From assembly GCA_016722465.1 (NCBI GenBank), contig JADKJC010000001.1, forward strand, positions 1,736,001 to 1,800,000: a stretch of DNA of 64,000 bases, written 5' to 3'. The notes beneath the pieces are model-generated. The model worked only from the letters and a program-made list of their open reading frames with translations. It was not told the DNA's origin and did no database searches. The DNA is from Chitinophagaceae bacterium. Its GTDB lineage: Bacteria > Bacteroidota > Bacteroidia > Chitinophagales > Chitinophagaceae. Numbering within the stretch: position 1 is the stretch's first letter; every line of letters begins with the position of its first letter. Shown here one piece after another: positions 9,968 to 18,199 of the stretch. A program made the position numbers and the translations under genes.

Positions 9968-10567
9968 ATGATCAAGACAGGAAGTACCATTATCAGCATA
10001 TATACCGAAATGACTCCCAACCCGGAAACAATGAAATTTGTTGCCAACAAATTATTATATCCCGGAAAGAGCATCGACTTTCCTGATGAGGCAAGTGCAG
10101 TAGCATCTCCGCTGGCGCAGGAATTATTTACTTTTCCTTTTATCAAGTCTGTATTTATTGCCAGCAATTTTATTACACTTACCAAAACAATCGAAACAGA
10201 TGACTGGCAGGATGAGATTCGTACCATCAAACAATTTTTAAAAGAAGATCTGGAAGAAGGAAAAGTAGTGGTGAATGAAGAGGCAATTGTTACGCTGAAA
10301 TCAGACAGCAGCAATGCCATTAGTGAAGATGATGACGATGTGGTAAAACGCATAAAAGAATTACTGGAGAACTATGTAAAGCCAGCCGTAGAAATGGATG
10401 GTGGCGCTATACAATTTAAAAGCTATGAAAACGGTAAGGTAAACCTGATGCTGCAGGGAAGCTGCAGTGGCTGCCCTTCATCTATGATTACCCTGAAATC
10501 TGGTATTGAGGGTATGATGAAAAGAATGATACCTGAGGTGAAGGAAGTGGTGGCAGAAGCAGAATAA
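9968..10567 (+). CDS. NifU-family iron-sulfur cluster scaffold protein
   Basis: 199 residues. The N-terminal Nfu_N domain (about residues 8-95) has the signature EMTPNPETMKFV. The C-terminal NifU domain (about 120-195) has the PAVEMDGG motif and the cluster-binding CxxC in GSCSGCPSS. Such proteins hold a [4Fe-4S] cluster between two subunits and pass it to apo-enzymes. A rho-independent terminator follows at 10596. It is a single-gene unit and is not near other suf genes in this window. Confidence 0.92.
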   Translation: MIKTGSTIISIYTEMTPNPETMKFVANKLLYPGKSIDFPDEASAVASPLAQELFTFPFIKSVFIASNFITLTKTIETDDWQDEIRTIKQFLKEDLEEGKVVVNEEAIVTLKSDSSNAISEDDDDVVKRIKELLENYVKPAVEMDGGAIQFKSYENGKVNLMLQGSCSGCPSSMITLKSGIEGMMKRMIPEVKEVVAEAE

Positions 10568-10595
10568 GCTACAGGCCAGGTTTAAAAATTAATAG

Positions 10596-10627
10596 GCATC
10601 CCCTGCTGAAACAGAGGATGCTTTTTT
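10596..10627 (+). terminator. Rho-independent terminator after the nifU gene
   Basis: GCATCC (10596-10601) pairs with GGATGC (10616-10621) and is followed by six T. Confidence 0.8.
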
Positions 10628-10630
10628 ATT

Positions 10631-10990
10631 TCATATATGTTTCAGGTCTTTTTTGGTCAGCTCATTTTCAATATTGCCGGTGTTGATTGTAGCTGCCGGT
10701 TCAAATAGCAGCACTTCTACCTCTTCTGTTGCAACAGGTTTGTGCTCTACGCCTCGGGGAACAATTAAAAATTCTCCTTCGTTAATGGTGATGATCTTAT
10801 CTCTTAAATGCATATCAAAACGTCCTTTCACCACATAAAATAATTCATCTTCATTGTTATGATGATGCCAGACAAATTCTCCTTTAAATTTTACCAGCTT
10901 TATATGCTGACCATTTAGCTCGCCTGCAATTCGGGGATTCCAGTGATCAGTAAATGAAGAAAATGTCTCTGTAAGGTTTATTTTTTCCAT
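10631..10990 (-). CDS. Cupin-domain protein
   Basis: 119 residues forming a single cupin barrel. Motif 1 is FVWHHHNNEDELFYVVKG with the expected His/His/Glu metal ligands. Motif 2 is EFLIVPRGVEHKPVA with the last His. Small cupins of this type resemble mannose-6-phosphate isomerase-like proteins and bind a metal; the substrate is unknown. It is a single gene, whose start lies just beyond a strong bidirectional hairpin at 11004-11037. Confidence 0.85.
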   Translation of the reverse strand: MEKINLTETFSSFTDHWNPRIAGELNGQHIKLVKFKGEFVWHHHNNEDELFYVVKGRFDMHLRDKIITINEGEFLIVPRGVEHKPVATEEVEVLLFEPAATINTGNIENELTKKDLKHI

Positions 10991-11003
10991 AGTATAAATA
11001 TAA

Positions 11004-11037
11004 AAAAGTGTCTGGGTTTTAAAACCCAGACACTTTT
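11004..11037 (-). terminator. Perfect 34-bp palindromic terminator
   Basis: AAAAGTGTCTGGGTTTT pairs perfectly with AAAACCCAGACACTTTT. On the minus strand it lies five bases after the SnoaL-like gene and ends in T-rich sequence, so it should stop that transcript before the cupin gene. Confidence 0.8.
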
Positions 11038-11041
11038 CAAA

Positions 11042-11428
11042 TTAAAAGAAGAACTGCTCTTTCACGATCTTGCCACCCTTCACTTCAAATACCGCAATTT
11101 CATCCATTTTCATTCTGCCGACCCCTTTCATGGTACAATCCATGCCCATTGCCACGCTGAAATAATTGCCACCTACTACCGGATCACTGCAATAGCCGCC
11201 ATGCATTTCTTCAATTCCTTCATTCCATGCTTTTGCTTTTGCCTTTATTGAATCAATGCCGTTTGTAAGGGTTTGCATACCCATTGCTGCGGCATGTTCC
11301 GGCTCAATGCTTACTGCATCAGCGCTATACAGTTCATCCTGGATCGCCATCCAGTTGCCTTGTTTTTCTAATTCCATGTACCTGTTGGCCACCTCCTGGG
11401 TAGTCATTACAGCTTCAAGTGTTGACAT
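11042..11428 (-). CDS. SnoaL-like / NTF2-fold protein
   Basis: 128 residues. The pattern TTQEVANRYMELEKQGNWMAIQDELYSADAVSIEP followed by a beta-rich C-terminal half ending in GGKIVKEQFFF fits the SnoaL-like NTF2 superfamily (small alpha+beta cone fold). Members range from polyketide cyclases to proteins of unknown role. No catalytic residues can be assigned. It is transcribed away from pnuC. Confidence 0.7.
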   Translation of the reverse strand: MSTLEAVMTTQEVANRYMELEKQGNWMAIQDELYSADAVSIEPEHAAAMGMQTLTNGIDSIKAKAKAWNEGIEEMHGGYCSDPVVGGNYFSVAMGMDCTMKGVGRMKMDEIAVFEVKGGKIVKEQFFF

Positions 11429-11553
11429 AAAAATGATTTTAGTGATTAAAAAATTGGAAAGATAAAATACAGCAATTGCAGGCTCAAATGCAAGCAGTTT
11501 TTTACAAGCGGCGGTTATTTAATTGTTATGTAAAACTGTTCACAACAATCAAT

Positions 11554-11561
11554 TACATTTG
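11554..11561 (+). promoter_or_regulatory. -7 box (TACATTTG) of pnuC
   Basis: A perfect TAnnTTTG match. Transcription would begin near 11568, so translation must start at TTG 11574 (almost leaderless) or at ATG 11613. A start further upstream is excluded if this promoter is used. Confidence 0.45.
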
Positions 11562-11573
11562 AAAAAAATCAAC

Positions 11574-12212
11574 TTGAGTTTACCCGAAATATACCAGCAG
11601 TTTACCGAAGGCATGAAAGCTACCACGTTATGGGAATATGTGGCTGTATTTACCGGTATTGCAAGTGTGTGGTTCAGCCGTATTGAAAATATACTGGTGT
11701 ACCCTGTTGGCATTGTCAATACAGTGATTTATATAGTGATCAGTATTGAGGGACAATTACTGGGTGAAGCCACCGTAAATTTTTATTATACCGTGATGAG
11801 TATTTACGGATGGCTGTTGTGGATGAAAAAAGATACAGCCCAACACCAGGTAGTGAACATCGAATTTTCTGATAAGCGCTGGTGGGTTTATCAAATCATT
11901 TTCTTTGCAGTATTTTATCTCGCCATATTTTTTCCCCTCACTTACCTCAAACAATCATTTGCACCCGGCGCTATTCCCTGGGCTGATGCATTTGCTTCTG
12001 CCACTGCATTTACTGCCATGTGGCTGATGACTAAAAAGAAAGTAGAAAGCTGGTACTGGTGGCTGGCAACCAACATCACTTCCATCCCCCTGTATTTTGT
12101 AAAACAGTATGTTTTTACCAGTGTGTATTATGTGGTACTTTTTTTTATGGCCATCTTCGGCCTGCTGGAATGGATGAAAAGGGCTCGTGCAAATACGATT
12201 GTTAAAAAGTAG
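11574..12212 (+). CDS. pnuC: Nicotinamide riboside transporter PnuC
   Basis: An inner-membrane protein of about 212 residues with seven hydrophobic segments. Family hallmarks are present: AVFTGIASVWFSRIENILVYPVGIVNTVIY near the start, FYYTVMSIYGWLLW, and a Trp-rich ESWYWWLATNITSIPLYF region. It takes up nicotinamide riboside, which is trapped by phosphorylation. The gene 97 bp downstream encodes a NadR-like kinase, supporting this role. The start is uncertain: homologous sequence begins at SLPEIYQQF, which needs TTG 11574, while the first ATG is at 11613. Confidence 0.9.
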   Translation: MSLPEIYQQFTEGMKATTLWEYVAVFTGIASVWFSRIENILVYPVGIVNTVIYIVISIEGQLLGEATVNFYYTVMSIYGWLLWMKKDTAQHQVVNIEFSDKRWWVYQIIFFAVFYLAIFFPLTYLKQSFAPGAIPWADAFASATAFTAMWLMTKKKVESWYWWLATNITSIPLYFVKQYVFTSVYYVVLFFMAIFGLLEWMKRARANTIVKK

Positions 12213-12308
12213 TATTACGATAGTAAATATGTCGTGATGCTTTCATATTGTTCAATTAAATTGCGGCACAAAATTAATAAGGAGTAACGTTTAAGCTGAA
12301 GATCAGGA

Positions 12309-12908
12309 ATGAGTGTAATAAAAAAAATAGTTATAGTTGGGCCGGAGTCAACAGGTAAAAGTACGCTGTGTGAAAAGCTGGCCAATCATTATCAAACCAT
12401 TTGGGTACAGGAATATGCAAGGGAATATCTTTTGAAAAACGGCACCGATTATACTTTTGAAAATTTATCAGACGTAGCCAAAGGGCAACTGGCCAATGAA
12501 GCTAGAGGTGTTGAAGAACTGGAAAGAAAATTAAAGTCAGAAAATCCCTATTCACCATTGACCAATATCCTGAGCGGAGCCGAAGGAGACCATTCACCCC
12601 TCTTCATTGATACCGATATGATCGTAATGAAAGTATGGTGTGAATTTGTTTTTGATAAATGCCATAACTGGATACTCAATGAAATAGTAGAAAGAAAATA
12701 CGACTTGTACCTGCTTGGCAATATCGATGCACCCTGGGTAAAAGATGAGTTAAGGGAATATCCCGACCTGCCAACAAGGGAAAGATTATACCATCACTAT
12801 AAAGACATCATGGTAAACCAAAGCGTACCATGGGTAGATATCAGCGGTACATACGAAGAACGTTTTCAGAAAGCCGTTACAGCAGTAGATGAGTTGTTGA
12901 AAAAATAA
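12309..12908 (+). CDS. NadR-like nicotinamide riboside kinase (AAA/P-loop)
   Basis: 199 residues with Walker A at 11-19 (GPESTGKST), a QEYAREYL segment and DTDMIVMKVWCEFVF, the pattern of the ribosylnicotinamide kinase domain of NadR. It probably phosphorylates nicotinamide riboside to NMN after uptake by PnuC. There is no HTH or adenylyltransferase domain, as is usual in Bacteroidota. Residues about 76-97 (SENPYSPLTNILSGAEGDHS) look like an insertion between two conserved blocks; the DNA at 12539-12600 contains repeat-like phrases (ATTCACCATTGACC and CTGAGCGGAGCCGAAGG). It ends three bases before the convergent recX gene. Confidence 0.88.
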   Translation: MSVIKKIVIVGPESTGKSTLCEKLANHYQTIWVQEYAREYLLKNGTDYTFENLSDVAKGQLANEARGVEELERKLKSENPYSPLTNILSGAEGDHSPLFIDTDMIVMKVWCEFVFDKCHNWILNEIVERKYDLYLLGNIDAPWVKDELREYPDLPTRERLYHHYKDIMVNQSVPWVDISGTYEERFQKAVTAVDELLKK

Positions 12909-12911
12909 TAC

Positions 12912-13400
12912 CTACACTTTCTTTGCGATGTCTCTTATCAAATCTGTTTCAAAACCCCGCTGCAGTAAAAAATCCTGCAGCTTTCTTTTTTTGATGAAGA
13001 TGTTTTTTTCACCCTTCAGTGTTTTGAGTTTTTGTTCTGCAAGTTTTTGTAAAGCGGTTTCGTAATCATCCTCATCAATGCTCTTCAATGCTTTTTTAAT
13101 ACAGTATTCGCTTACCTGTTTTTGCTTCAGCTCGTATCTTATTTTCACCCTGCCCCATTGTTTCATCCTGAACCGGCCGCCCGCAAAATGAGTAGCAAAA
13201 CGCTCTTCATTCAGGTAATCTTCTTCTATCAGTTTACTAATGATCTCAGCTGCATCATCACCATACACACCATAGCCGGCTAGTTTTTCCTTTGCTTCGC
13301 TGTGGCAGCGCTCCTGGTAAGCACAATACTGTTTTAGCTTTGGCAGCGCCAGTAATGGGGTGAGTTTTTGCAGTTGTATTTTTTTGCCGGTGAATGACAA
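12912..13400 (-). CDS. recX: Regulatory protein RecX
   Basis: 162 residues with three-helix RecX repeats: YGVYGDDAAEIISKLIEEDYLNEERFATHFAGGR, then RMKQWGRVKIRYELKQKQVSE and the final QDFLLQRGFETDLIRDI. It binds RecA filaments and tunes their activity. recA itself is 11 kb away at 24505, so the two are not an operon here. It is convergent with the NadR-like kinase gene. Confidence 0.9.
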   Translation of the reverse strand: MSFTGKKIQLQKLTPLLALPKLKQYCAYQERCHSEAKEKLAGYGVYGDDAAEIISKLIEEDYLNEERFATHFAGGRFRMKQWGRVKIRYELKQKQVSEYCIKKALKSIDEDDYETALQKLAEQKLKTLKGEKNIFIKKRKLQDFLLQRGFETDLIRDIAKKV

Positions 13401-13476
13401 GTAGTTGCTGTTTTGACAGAGGTTGAAGATAAAGCGTTTTATGCTGAAGATGAACAGCTGTGTTTGCTATTGCTGT

Positions 13477-14019
13477 TTAAAACCGGACATATTTTTCTGT
13501 CAATTGCTGATCAATACCTTTTGCCCTGGCTTTCTTCGCCTGCCAGCGTAAAATGAATTCAAAAACACTCATCCATCCGGGCAGGTTGCTTTCGCTGATA
13601 TCAAAAAGCCAGGCCAGCGCCAGTTTATCTTTTGGGAAGCCGTTGGTTTTGCATAAGCCATCGCTTGCCAGGCCATACCCTATTTGTAATGACTGCTCAA
13701 AGCCACGGCTTGCCGGGCGCAATTCTACTAAAAACGTACAGGGCTTACCGCTCCTGTTTCTAAACAGGTGGTTGATATTTGGCTCAGCGGTTGCTGATTT
13801 TCCTTTTTTTATTGTATGAATTGTTTTACCTAACTGCACCTGCACTTCGCCATCAATGCCAGTAAATTTTTCAGCGTAGGTTTTGTGATAATGCAATCCC
13901 ACCCCGCCGCCCTCTGCCAGTTCTACTTCTACCAGTGTGTATTCTCCATTGGTGTCGGCAGCTGTTTTTAAGAAAGTGACACTGTCTTTTTGAATGGGGT
14001 TATATATCCTTCTTTCCAT
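13477..14019 (-). CDS. Cupin-domain protein at the end of the 14-21 kb cluster
   Basis: 180 residues from the first ATG (14019); a longer frame to 14076 needs TTG. The cupin core has GLHYHKTYAEKFTGIDGEVQV (metal-ligand His-x-His) and ATAEPNINHLFRNRSGKPC. The C-terminal 70 residues are helical (SNLPGWMSVFEFILRWQAKKA). It lies 58 bp downstream of the TPR gene on the same strand and may belong to the same transcript. Substrate unknown. Confidence 0.75.
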   Translation of the reverse strand: MERRIYNPIQKDSVTFLKTAADTNGEYTLVEVELAEGGGVGLHYHKTYAEKFTGIDGEVQVQLGKTIHTIKKGKSATAEPNINHLFRNRSGKPCTFLVELRPASRGFEQSLQIGYGLASDGLCKTNGFPKDKLALAWLFDISESNLPGWMSVFEFILRWQAKKARAKGIDQQLTEKYVRF

Positions 14020-14077
14020 ACAGCATGTTGTTTGCCATTCATATACTGCATTTACAGCAAAATGGTTTTGCTGCAAT

Positions 14078-14698
14078 TTATTTTATTTTCCCCAAACCCG
14101 CCAACGCTGAAGTATCTGCCGGTTTTACCAGCAATGCTTTATTGAATAAAACTTTGGCGTCGTTGTTCCTGCCGCTGTTGAGATAGCTCCATGCCAGCAT
14201 ATGGTTGGCATCATAGTCAAATGGGTAAAGGTTCACCAGTTTTTCAAACAGCTTAATGGAGGCATCATATTTTTTACGGTTATAATAAATTACGCCTGCC
14301 CAGTAATTAGCGGTATAATTCTGTGCATCTATCTTCAATACTTCTTCGTATTGTTCCAGTACTTTATCCCAGCTTTCCAATACAGACAATGGTTTTACCA
14401 GGCCCAGTTTTGCTTCCACTGAGTATGGTTTCAGCGCTACTGCTTTTTGATAATTGGCCTGCGACTGAGTATAGCTTTTATTGAGATAATACAACCAGCC
14501 GAGGCGCAGGTTGGTCTCGTAATTGTCATCACTGTTTACCTTGCTGATGGTTGCAATGGCTTCGGTGTATTTTTTATAATACTCCTGTGTATAGCTGTCG
14601 TTGAATGCTTTTTGCATGGCAGCATCATTCTGTGCGTTGGCGTTTACAAACAGCAGTGCAACGATCGCTGTAAAAATGGTTTGTTTTAAAACTTGCAT
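14078..14698 (-). CDS. Exported tetratricopeptide-repeat protein
   Basis: 206 residues with a signal peptide (MQVLKQTIFTAIVALLFVNANA-QN). At least four TPR units follow (NLRLGWLYYLNKSYTQSQANYQKAVAL, YEEVLKIDAQNYTANYWAGVIYY, ASIKLFEKLVNLYPFDYDANHMLAWSYL, FNKALLVKPADTSALAGLG). It should act as a periplasmic scaffold. Its ATG overlaps the last 13 bases of the upstream TPR-barrel gene, so the two are translationally coupled. Its place at the end of the PqqD/ATP-grasp/UT-M23 cluster suggests a shared job in the envelope. Confidence 0.85.
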   Translation of the reverse strand: MQVLKQTIFTAIVALLFVNANAQNDAAMQKAFNDSYTQEYYKKYTEAIATISKVNSDDNYETNLRLGWLYYLNKSYTQSQANYQKAVALKPYSVEAKLGLVKPLSVLESWDKVLEQYEEVLKIDAQNYTANYWAGVIYYNRKKYDASIKLFEKLVNLYPFDYDANHMLAWSYLNSGRNNDAKVLFNKALLVKPADTSALAGLGKIK

Positions 14699-15867
14699 GA
14701 TATACCTCCTGTGATTGAATGTTGATTGAATGTATTGGTTGATTGAAAAATTTCCCTTTGTTCAAATGTGTAGCCAAGTTGCGCTGTGAGCCTGCTTCCT
14801 AAACTGATGTAGGCAGTAGCGCCGGCTTTGAATTTATTCCTGTCGATGGCATTGTAAACATACAGTGCATCGTTCTCCATAAAATTGCTGAAAGCGCCGA
14901 AGGTGGCATTGCCTTCCAGCCACAATGCTTTCATTATTTTAGCACCGATCACCTGCTTGAAATAAAAGGCGGATTTGCCATTCCTGCTGCGTAAGGAGGA
15001 CGTAGAAAAGCTGTATATATTCAAATTGCCCAACGGATATAATCCGAGTTGTGCATTGAATTGTTGCAGGCTGGTATCGGTCATTTTCCCAAAGACGACA
15101 TCTGCCTGTATGGAAAAATAATAGTTATTGTATTTGATGCCGACCAGGCCGATATTATTGTTGTAGGTGTAATTATTGAACGGTGTGTACAGGTAATGAT
15201 AAGCGCCGATCAGCTGCCATTGCTTATTGAGGTTGACAACAGTTTTATTGTAATATTCTTTTTGATTGATGGCGATACTGTTGTTGTTGATCACAGCCAG
15301 CAGCCTTGGTTCAGCAATGGTTTGATTGTATAACGCCACCGCATGGTACATGTTGATATTGGGATGCAACCTTGTATGCAGGTCGATCCTTGCATAAATG
15401 CCATCGCCCCTTGGAAGCAATTGCGTATGCTTGAAACTTATTTCAGTACCGATTTGTGTTACAGCGAACGGCTGTAGCTTTTCTTTCTGCAGCGCCTCTT
15501 TGGAAAAATATTTTAAATGAGCATCTGCCTGTTCTGATTGATTTAAATATTTCCTGCAAAGCCAACTGTAATAGTGTGCTGTTTCATTGTAAGAATCCTT
15601 TTTTAATGCCGCATCATATTGTTTCAATGCTTCGCTGAAATTGCCGAGCATAAAAGCAGCATAGCCCAGCCGCAACCGCAGCAAAATAAAATCCGGTTGC
15701 TGCGATAGATATTCTTTTCCATATTGCAGCAGTGTTTTCCATTCACCTTTTTCGTACAGCTCATAGCTTTTGGTATTGGCTTCTTCGTAACTAATGCGCT
15801 GCTGTGCAAATACACTGCTGCCCATTAGCAAAAAGCCTGTTATTGTTATCAGTTTTCTGCAATGCAT
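14686..15867 (-). CDS. Exported TPR protein with C-terminal outer-membrane barrel (YaiO-like)
   Basis: 393 residues. Signal peptide MHCRKLITITGFLLMGSSVFA, then two or three TPR units (about 25-130). The remainder consists of alternating aromatic beta strands (YARIDLHTRL, QLIGAYHYLYTPFNNYTYNN, YYFSIQADVVFG, LTAQLGYTFEQREIF) ending in GGISCKF, as in outer-membrane barrels. The layout resembles YaiO-type proteins, which pair TPRs with a barrel. The start overlaps the urea-transporter/M23 gene by 19 bp and the end overlaps the next TPR gene by 13 bp, so the three genes form a tight unit. Confidence 0.78.
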   Translation of the reverse strand: MHCRKLITITGFLLMGSSVFAQQRISYEEANTKSYELYEKGEWKTLLQYGKEYLSQQPDFILLRLRLGYAAFMLGNFSEALKQYDAALKKDSYNETAHYYSWLCRKYLNQSEQADAHLKYFSKEALQKEKLQPFAVTQIGTEISFKHTQLLPRGDGIYARIDLHTRLHPNINMYHAVALYNQTIAEPRLLAVINNNSIAINQKEYYNKTVVNLNKQWQLIGAYHYLYTPFNNYTYNNNIGLVGIKYNNYYFSIQADVVFGKMTDTSLQQFNAQLGLYPLGNLNIYSFSTSSLRSRNGKSAFYFKQVIGAKIMKALWLEGNATFGAFSNFMENDALYVYNAIDRNKFKAGATAYISLGSRLTAQLGYTFEQREIFQSTNTFNQHSITGGISCKF

Positions 15868-18047
15868 GTTACCGTTAATTTTTTATTGTTTGCTGTACTG
15901 CAGAATGACCGCAGCTGTCCATTGCTCACTTCTATTTCAAAATTTCTTTTTTCTTTTCTCCACCAGAATAGTTGTTGTGTTTGTTTGGCAACGTAAGTAA
16001 TGGTGCTGCTGTTGAGTACATCCTGTGAGCCCTGCACGCTGCCTTCAAATTTCATATTGATGAAAATGTAAAAAGGTGCCAGTATATCCTGCAGCCATTT
16101 AACAGGATTTTGCCCAAACACATTGATGGGGTAATTGTCACTTACTGTAATGCCTTTGTCTGAACTCATCGGTACCGTATAAGCGCTTAGATAGAACTGG
16201 TACAGCAATGTATTCTTTGGCCCGAAGTAATTGGTGAAATGGAACATGGAACCATTGTAAATAAAGTAAGCATACGCATTGTGCTGTTCACAGTATAAAT
16301 AAGATTCATTGTAAAAACTTGTCAGTGTTTCCCATGCTTCATCTGCAAAACCTTCTGCACTTGCTGCAATGCAATAACCGGGTTGTAAATTAAAAGCCTG
16401 CTGCAATTGTGTGTTGGGTGTAAGATTGCTTACAAAGCATCCTTCGGCAGGTGGAGCAAAATTCTTTAACTCAACACTGATGCCTTTCCTGCTTTTAAAA
16501 TAAGCCAATGGATAATTCAGTGTTTTAGAACCAACATAGGGAGTGGCCTGTACCTGCATGTGTAAATGCGGCTCCGGAGACCGGCCGCTGTTACCACAGG
16601 ATGCAATGATGTCGCCACGCTTTACATAAGCACCTTTGCTGGTTTTGAAACTGTTCTTTTTTAGATGAGACAGTTTGCTGTATAAACCTTCTGCATGTTT
16701 TATTACAATACTGTTACCCCAGTTTTGTATGGTATTGCTTTTTCCAATTTCATTCTCATCAATATGATCTACCAGTTCCTGCACAATCCCATCAGCAGGC
16801 GCCAATACCGGTTTGTTATAGCAGTAAAAATCTTCCGGCCTGTTGCCGGGCGCTGCATAGGTTTTCATTTCATGGTCCAGTATCACAAAATCCCATGCCT
16901 TGCTCCATTCGCCTTTGTGCGTCATGTTGCCATCGTGCCCCTGACTCACCATCCATTCTCCCATAAAGGGCAGGTACAAATGAAAATAGAATTTATTGAG
17001 CAGCCTTTCTTTGCCATTTAAGTAGCGATACAAATTTTGTTCAGGACTGTAATATTGTAGCGGTGTAAGTACCATCCTGCCAGGTGTTTTTCTCAGTTGC
17101 AGGATGTATAAAAACAAAATTACCACCAGGCAAAAGGGCAATGAAAAAACAGGTACGCCAATTTTAAAAGCAATGCTTCCTAAACCAACTACCAGCAGGT
17201 AAGCGATGGGAACAGTAATCAATGTCCATAAAAATGAACGTAGCGAGGCAATGAGATAAAAACCACCCAGTGCCATCGCCACCAGCATAAAGTTGGTACC
17301 CATGTTATAGTAGGTCATGTCGCTTTGGTTAAAACCACCCATGGCATGGCTGAACAATAGTGCCACCGTATAGCCCAGTATCATCAGTATAAAACCAATC
17401 CTTGAATAGATCAGTAAACCAATCGATAGTAAAATACCGGATGCTATATTTACCTGGAAAAGTATGGCGCTCATACTGCGAAAAAAGCCAGCCACATATT
17501 CTGCCATGGGCCAGTTCTCAATTTTTTGAATAATGTTCACCAGTGCATTTCCACCAAGTGCATACATATCATTGTACCAGTAAATATGCCGGTGGGTAAG
17601 GCCAATGCCTTCAAAACTTTTGGAAGCGACGATGATGATATCCGTACTGATGATAAATGCCAGCGACAATGCCGGCAATCCTTTTTTATTCAATATCGAA
17701 TTGAGAGAGATGGATAAAAACAAGGTGAGCAATGCACCAATCAGCAGCAACAAACAAAAGGCAATGCCAAATTCAAAGTTAGTGCCGAAGCCAAGGCCGA
17801 ATAATACTACGCTGTAAGTGAGCAAGCCAAGTTTTACCTGTTCTTTGCCAAACCCCAACGCATGTGCTGCTATCAATGCTGTCAGCAGCGCTGCCAGTCC
17901 GCATGCACCAGTAAAGGGTGTAAAGAATGAAACCAGCAAAATGAGCATAGAGAATACCCTGTTCTTTGAGAACAGCAGCATGCCATAACTGTTGAGCGTG
18001 GCAGAAGCAAGGTATTTGATGAATGATATGATGCGGTTGAAGGTCAA
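15849..18047 (-). CDS. Urea transporter domain fused to an M23 metallopeptidase domain
   Basis: 732 residues. Residues 1-320 are hydrophobic with about ten membrane segments and the twofold urea-transporter repeat (LPALSLAF at 124-131 and VPVFSLPF at 298-305). Residues about 370-530 are a LytM/M23 domain with its zinc and catalytic motifs: H377...D386 (THKGEWSKAWDF), SHLKK with H461, and HLH at 494-496 (SPEPHLHMQV). Residues 540-732 form a further soluble region. The M23 part should be extracytoplasmic and cut peptidoglycan cross-links; whether the transporter part carries urea is open. No urease genes are in the window. The only usable start is TTG 18047; an in-frame TGA lies two codons upstream, and the palindromic repeat at 18048-18085 supplies an AAGGAGG ribosome site. 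Confidence 0.85.
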   Translation of the reverse strand: MTFNRIISFIKYLASATLNSYGMLLFSKNRVFSMLILLVSFFTPFTGACGLAALLTALIAAHALGFGKEQVKLGLLTYSVVLFGLGFGTNFEFGIAFCLLLLIGALLTLFLSISLNSILNKKGLPALSLAFIISTDIIIVASKSFEGIGLTHRHIYWYNDMYALGGNALVNIIQKIENWPMAEYVAGFFRSMSAILFQVNIASGILLSIGLLIYSRIGFILMILGYTVALLFSHAMGGFNQSDMTYYNMGTNFMLVAMALGGFYLIASLRSFLWTLITVPIAYLLVVGLGSIAFKIGVPVFSLPFCLVVILFLYILQLRKTPGRMVLTPLQYYSPEQNLYRYLNGKERLLNKFYFHLYLPFMGEWMVSQGHDGNMTHKGEWSKAWDFVILDHEMKTYAAPGNRPEDFYCYNKPVLAPADGIVQELVDHIDENEIGKSNTIQNWGNSIVIKHAEGLYSKLSHLKKNSFKTSKGAYVKRGDIIASCGNSGRSPEPHLHMQVQATPYVGSKTLNYPLAYFKSRKGISVELKNFAPPAEGCFVSNLTPNTQLQQAFNLQPGYCIAASAEGFADEAWETLTSFYNESYLYCEQHNAYAYFIYNGSMFHFTNYFGPKNTLLYQFYLSAYTVPMSSDKGITVSDNYPINVFGQNPVKWLQDILAPFYIFINMKFEGSVQGSQDVLNSSTITYVAKQTQQLFWWRKEKRNFEIEVSNGQLRSFCSTANNKKLTVTCIAEN

Positions 18048-18085
18048 ACCTCACCCTCCTTCTCCCTCTCCTCCAGAGAGGGAGC
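18048..18085. repeat. Interspersed palindromic repeat abutting a start codon
   Basis: CCTCACCCTCCTTCTCCCTC, then TCCTCCAGAGAGGGAG. It is a relative of the repeats at 7499, 18201 and 19904. Read on the minus strand it ends directly at the TTG start of the UT-M23 gene and provides an AAGGAGGGTGAGG purine stretch. Confidence 0.55.
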
Positions 18086-18199
18086 GGTGCATTTGTTCAT
18101 TAATAAATAATTGTTCTTCCACATTTTCATTTGTTCTTTAATCATCACATAAGCCAATACTCAAATCTTAAAAGGTATCTTATAGTTTTGAACTATTTT

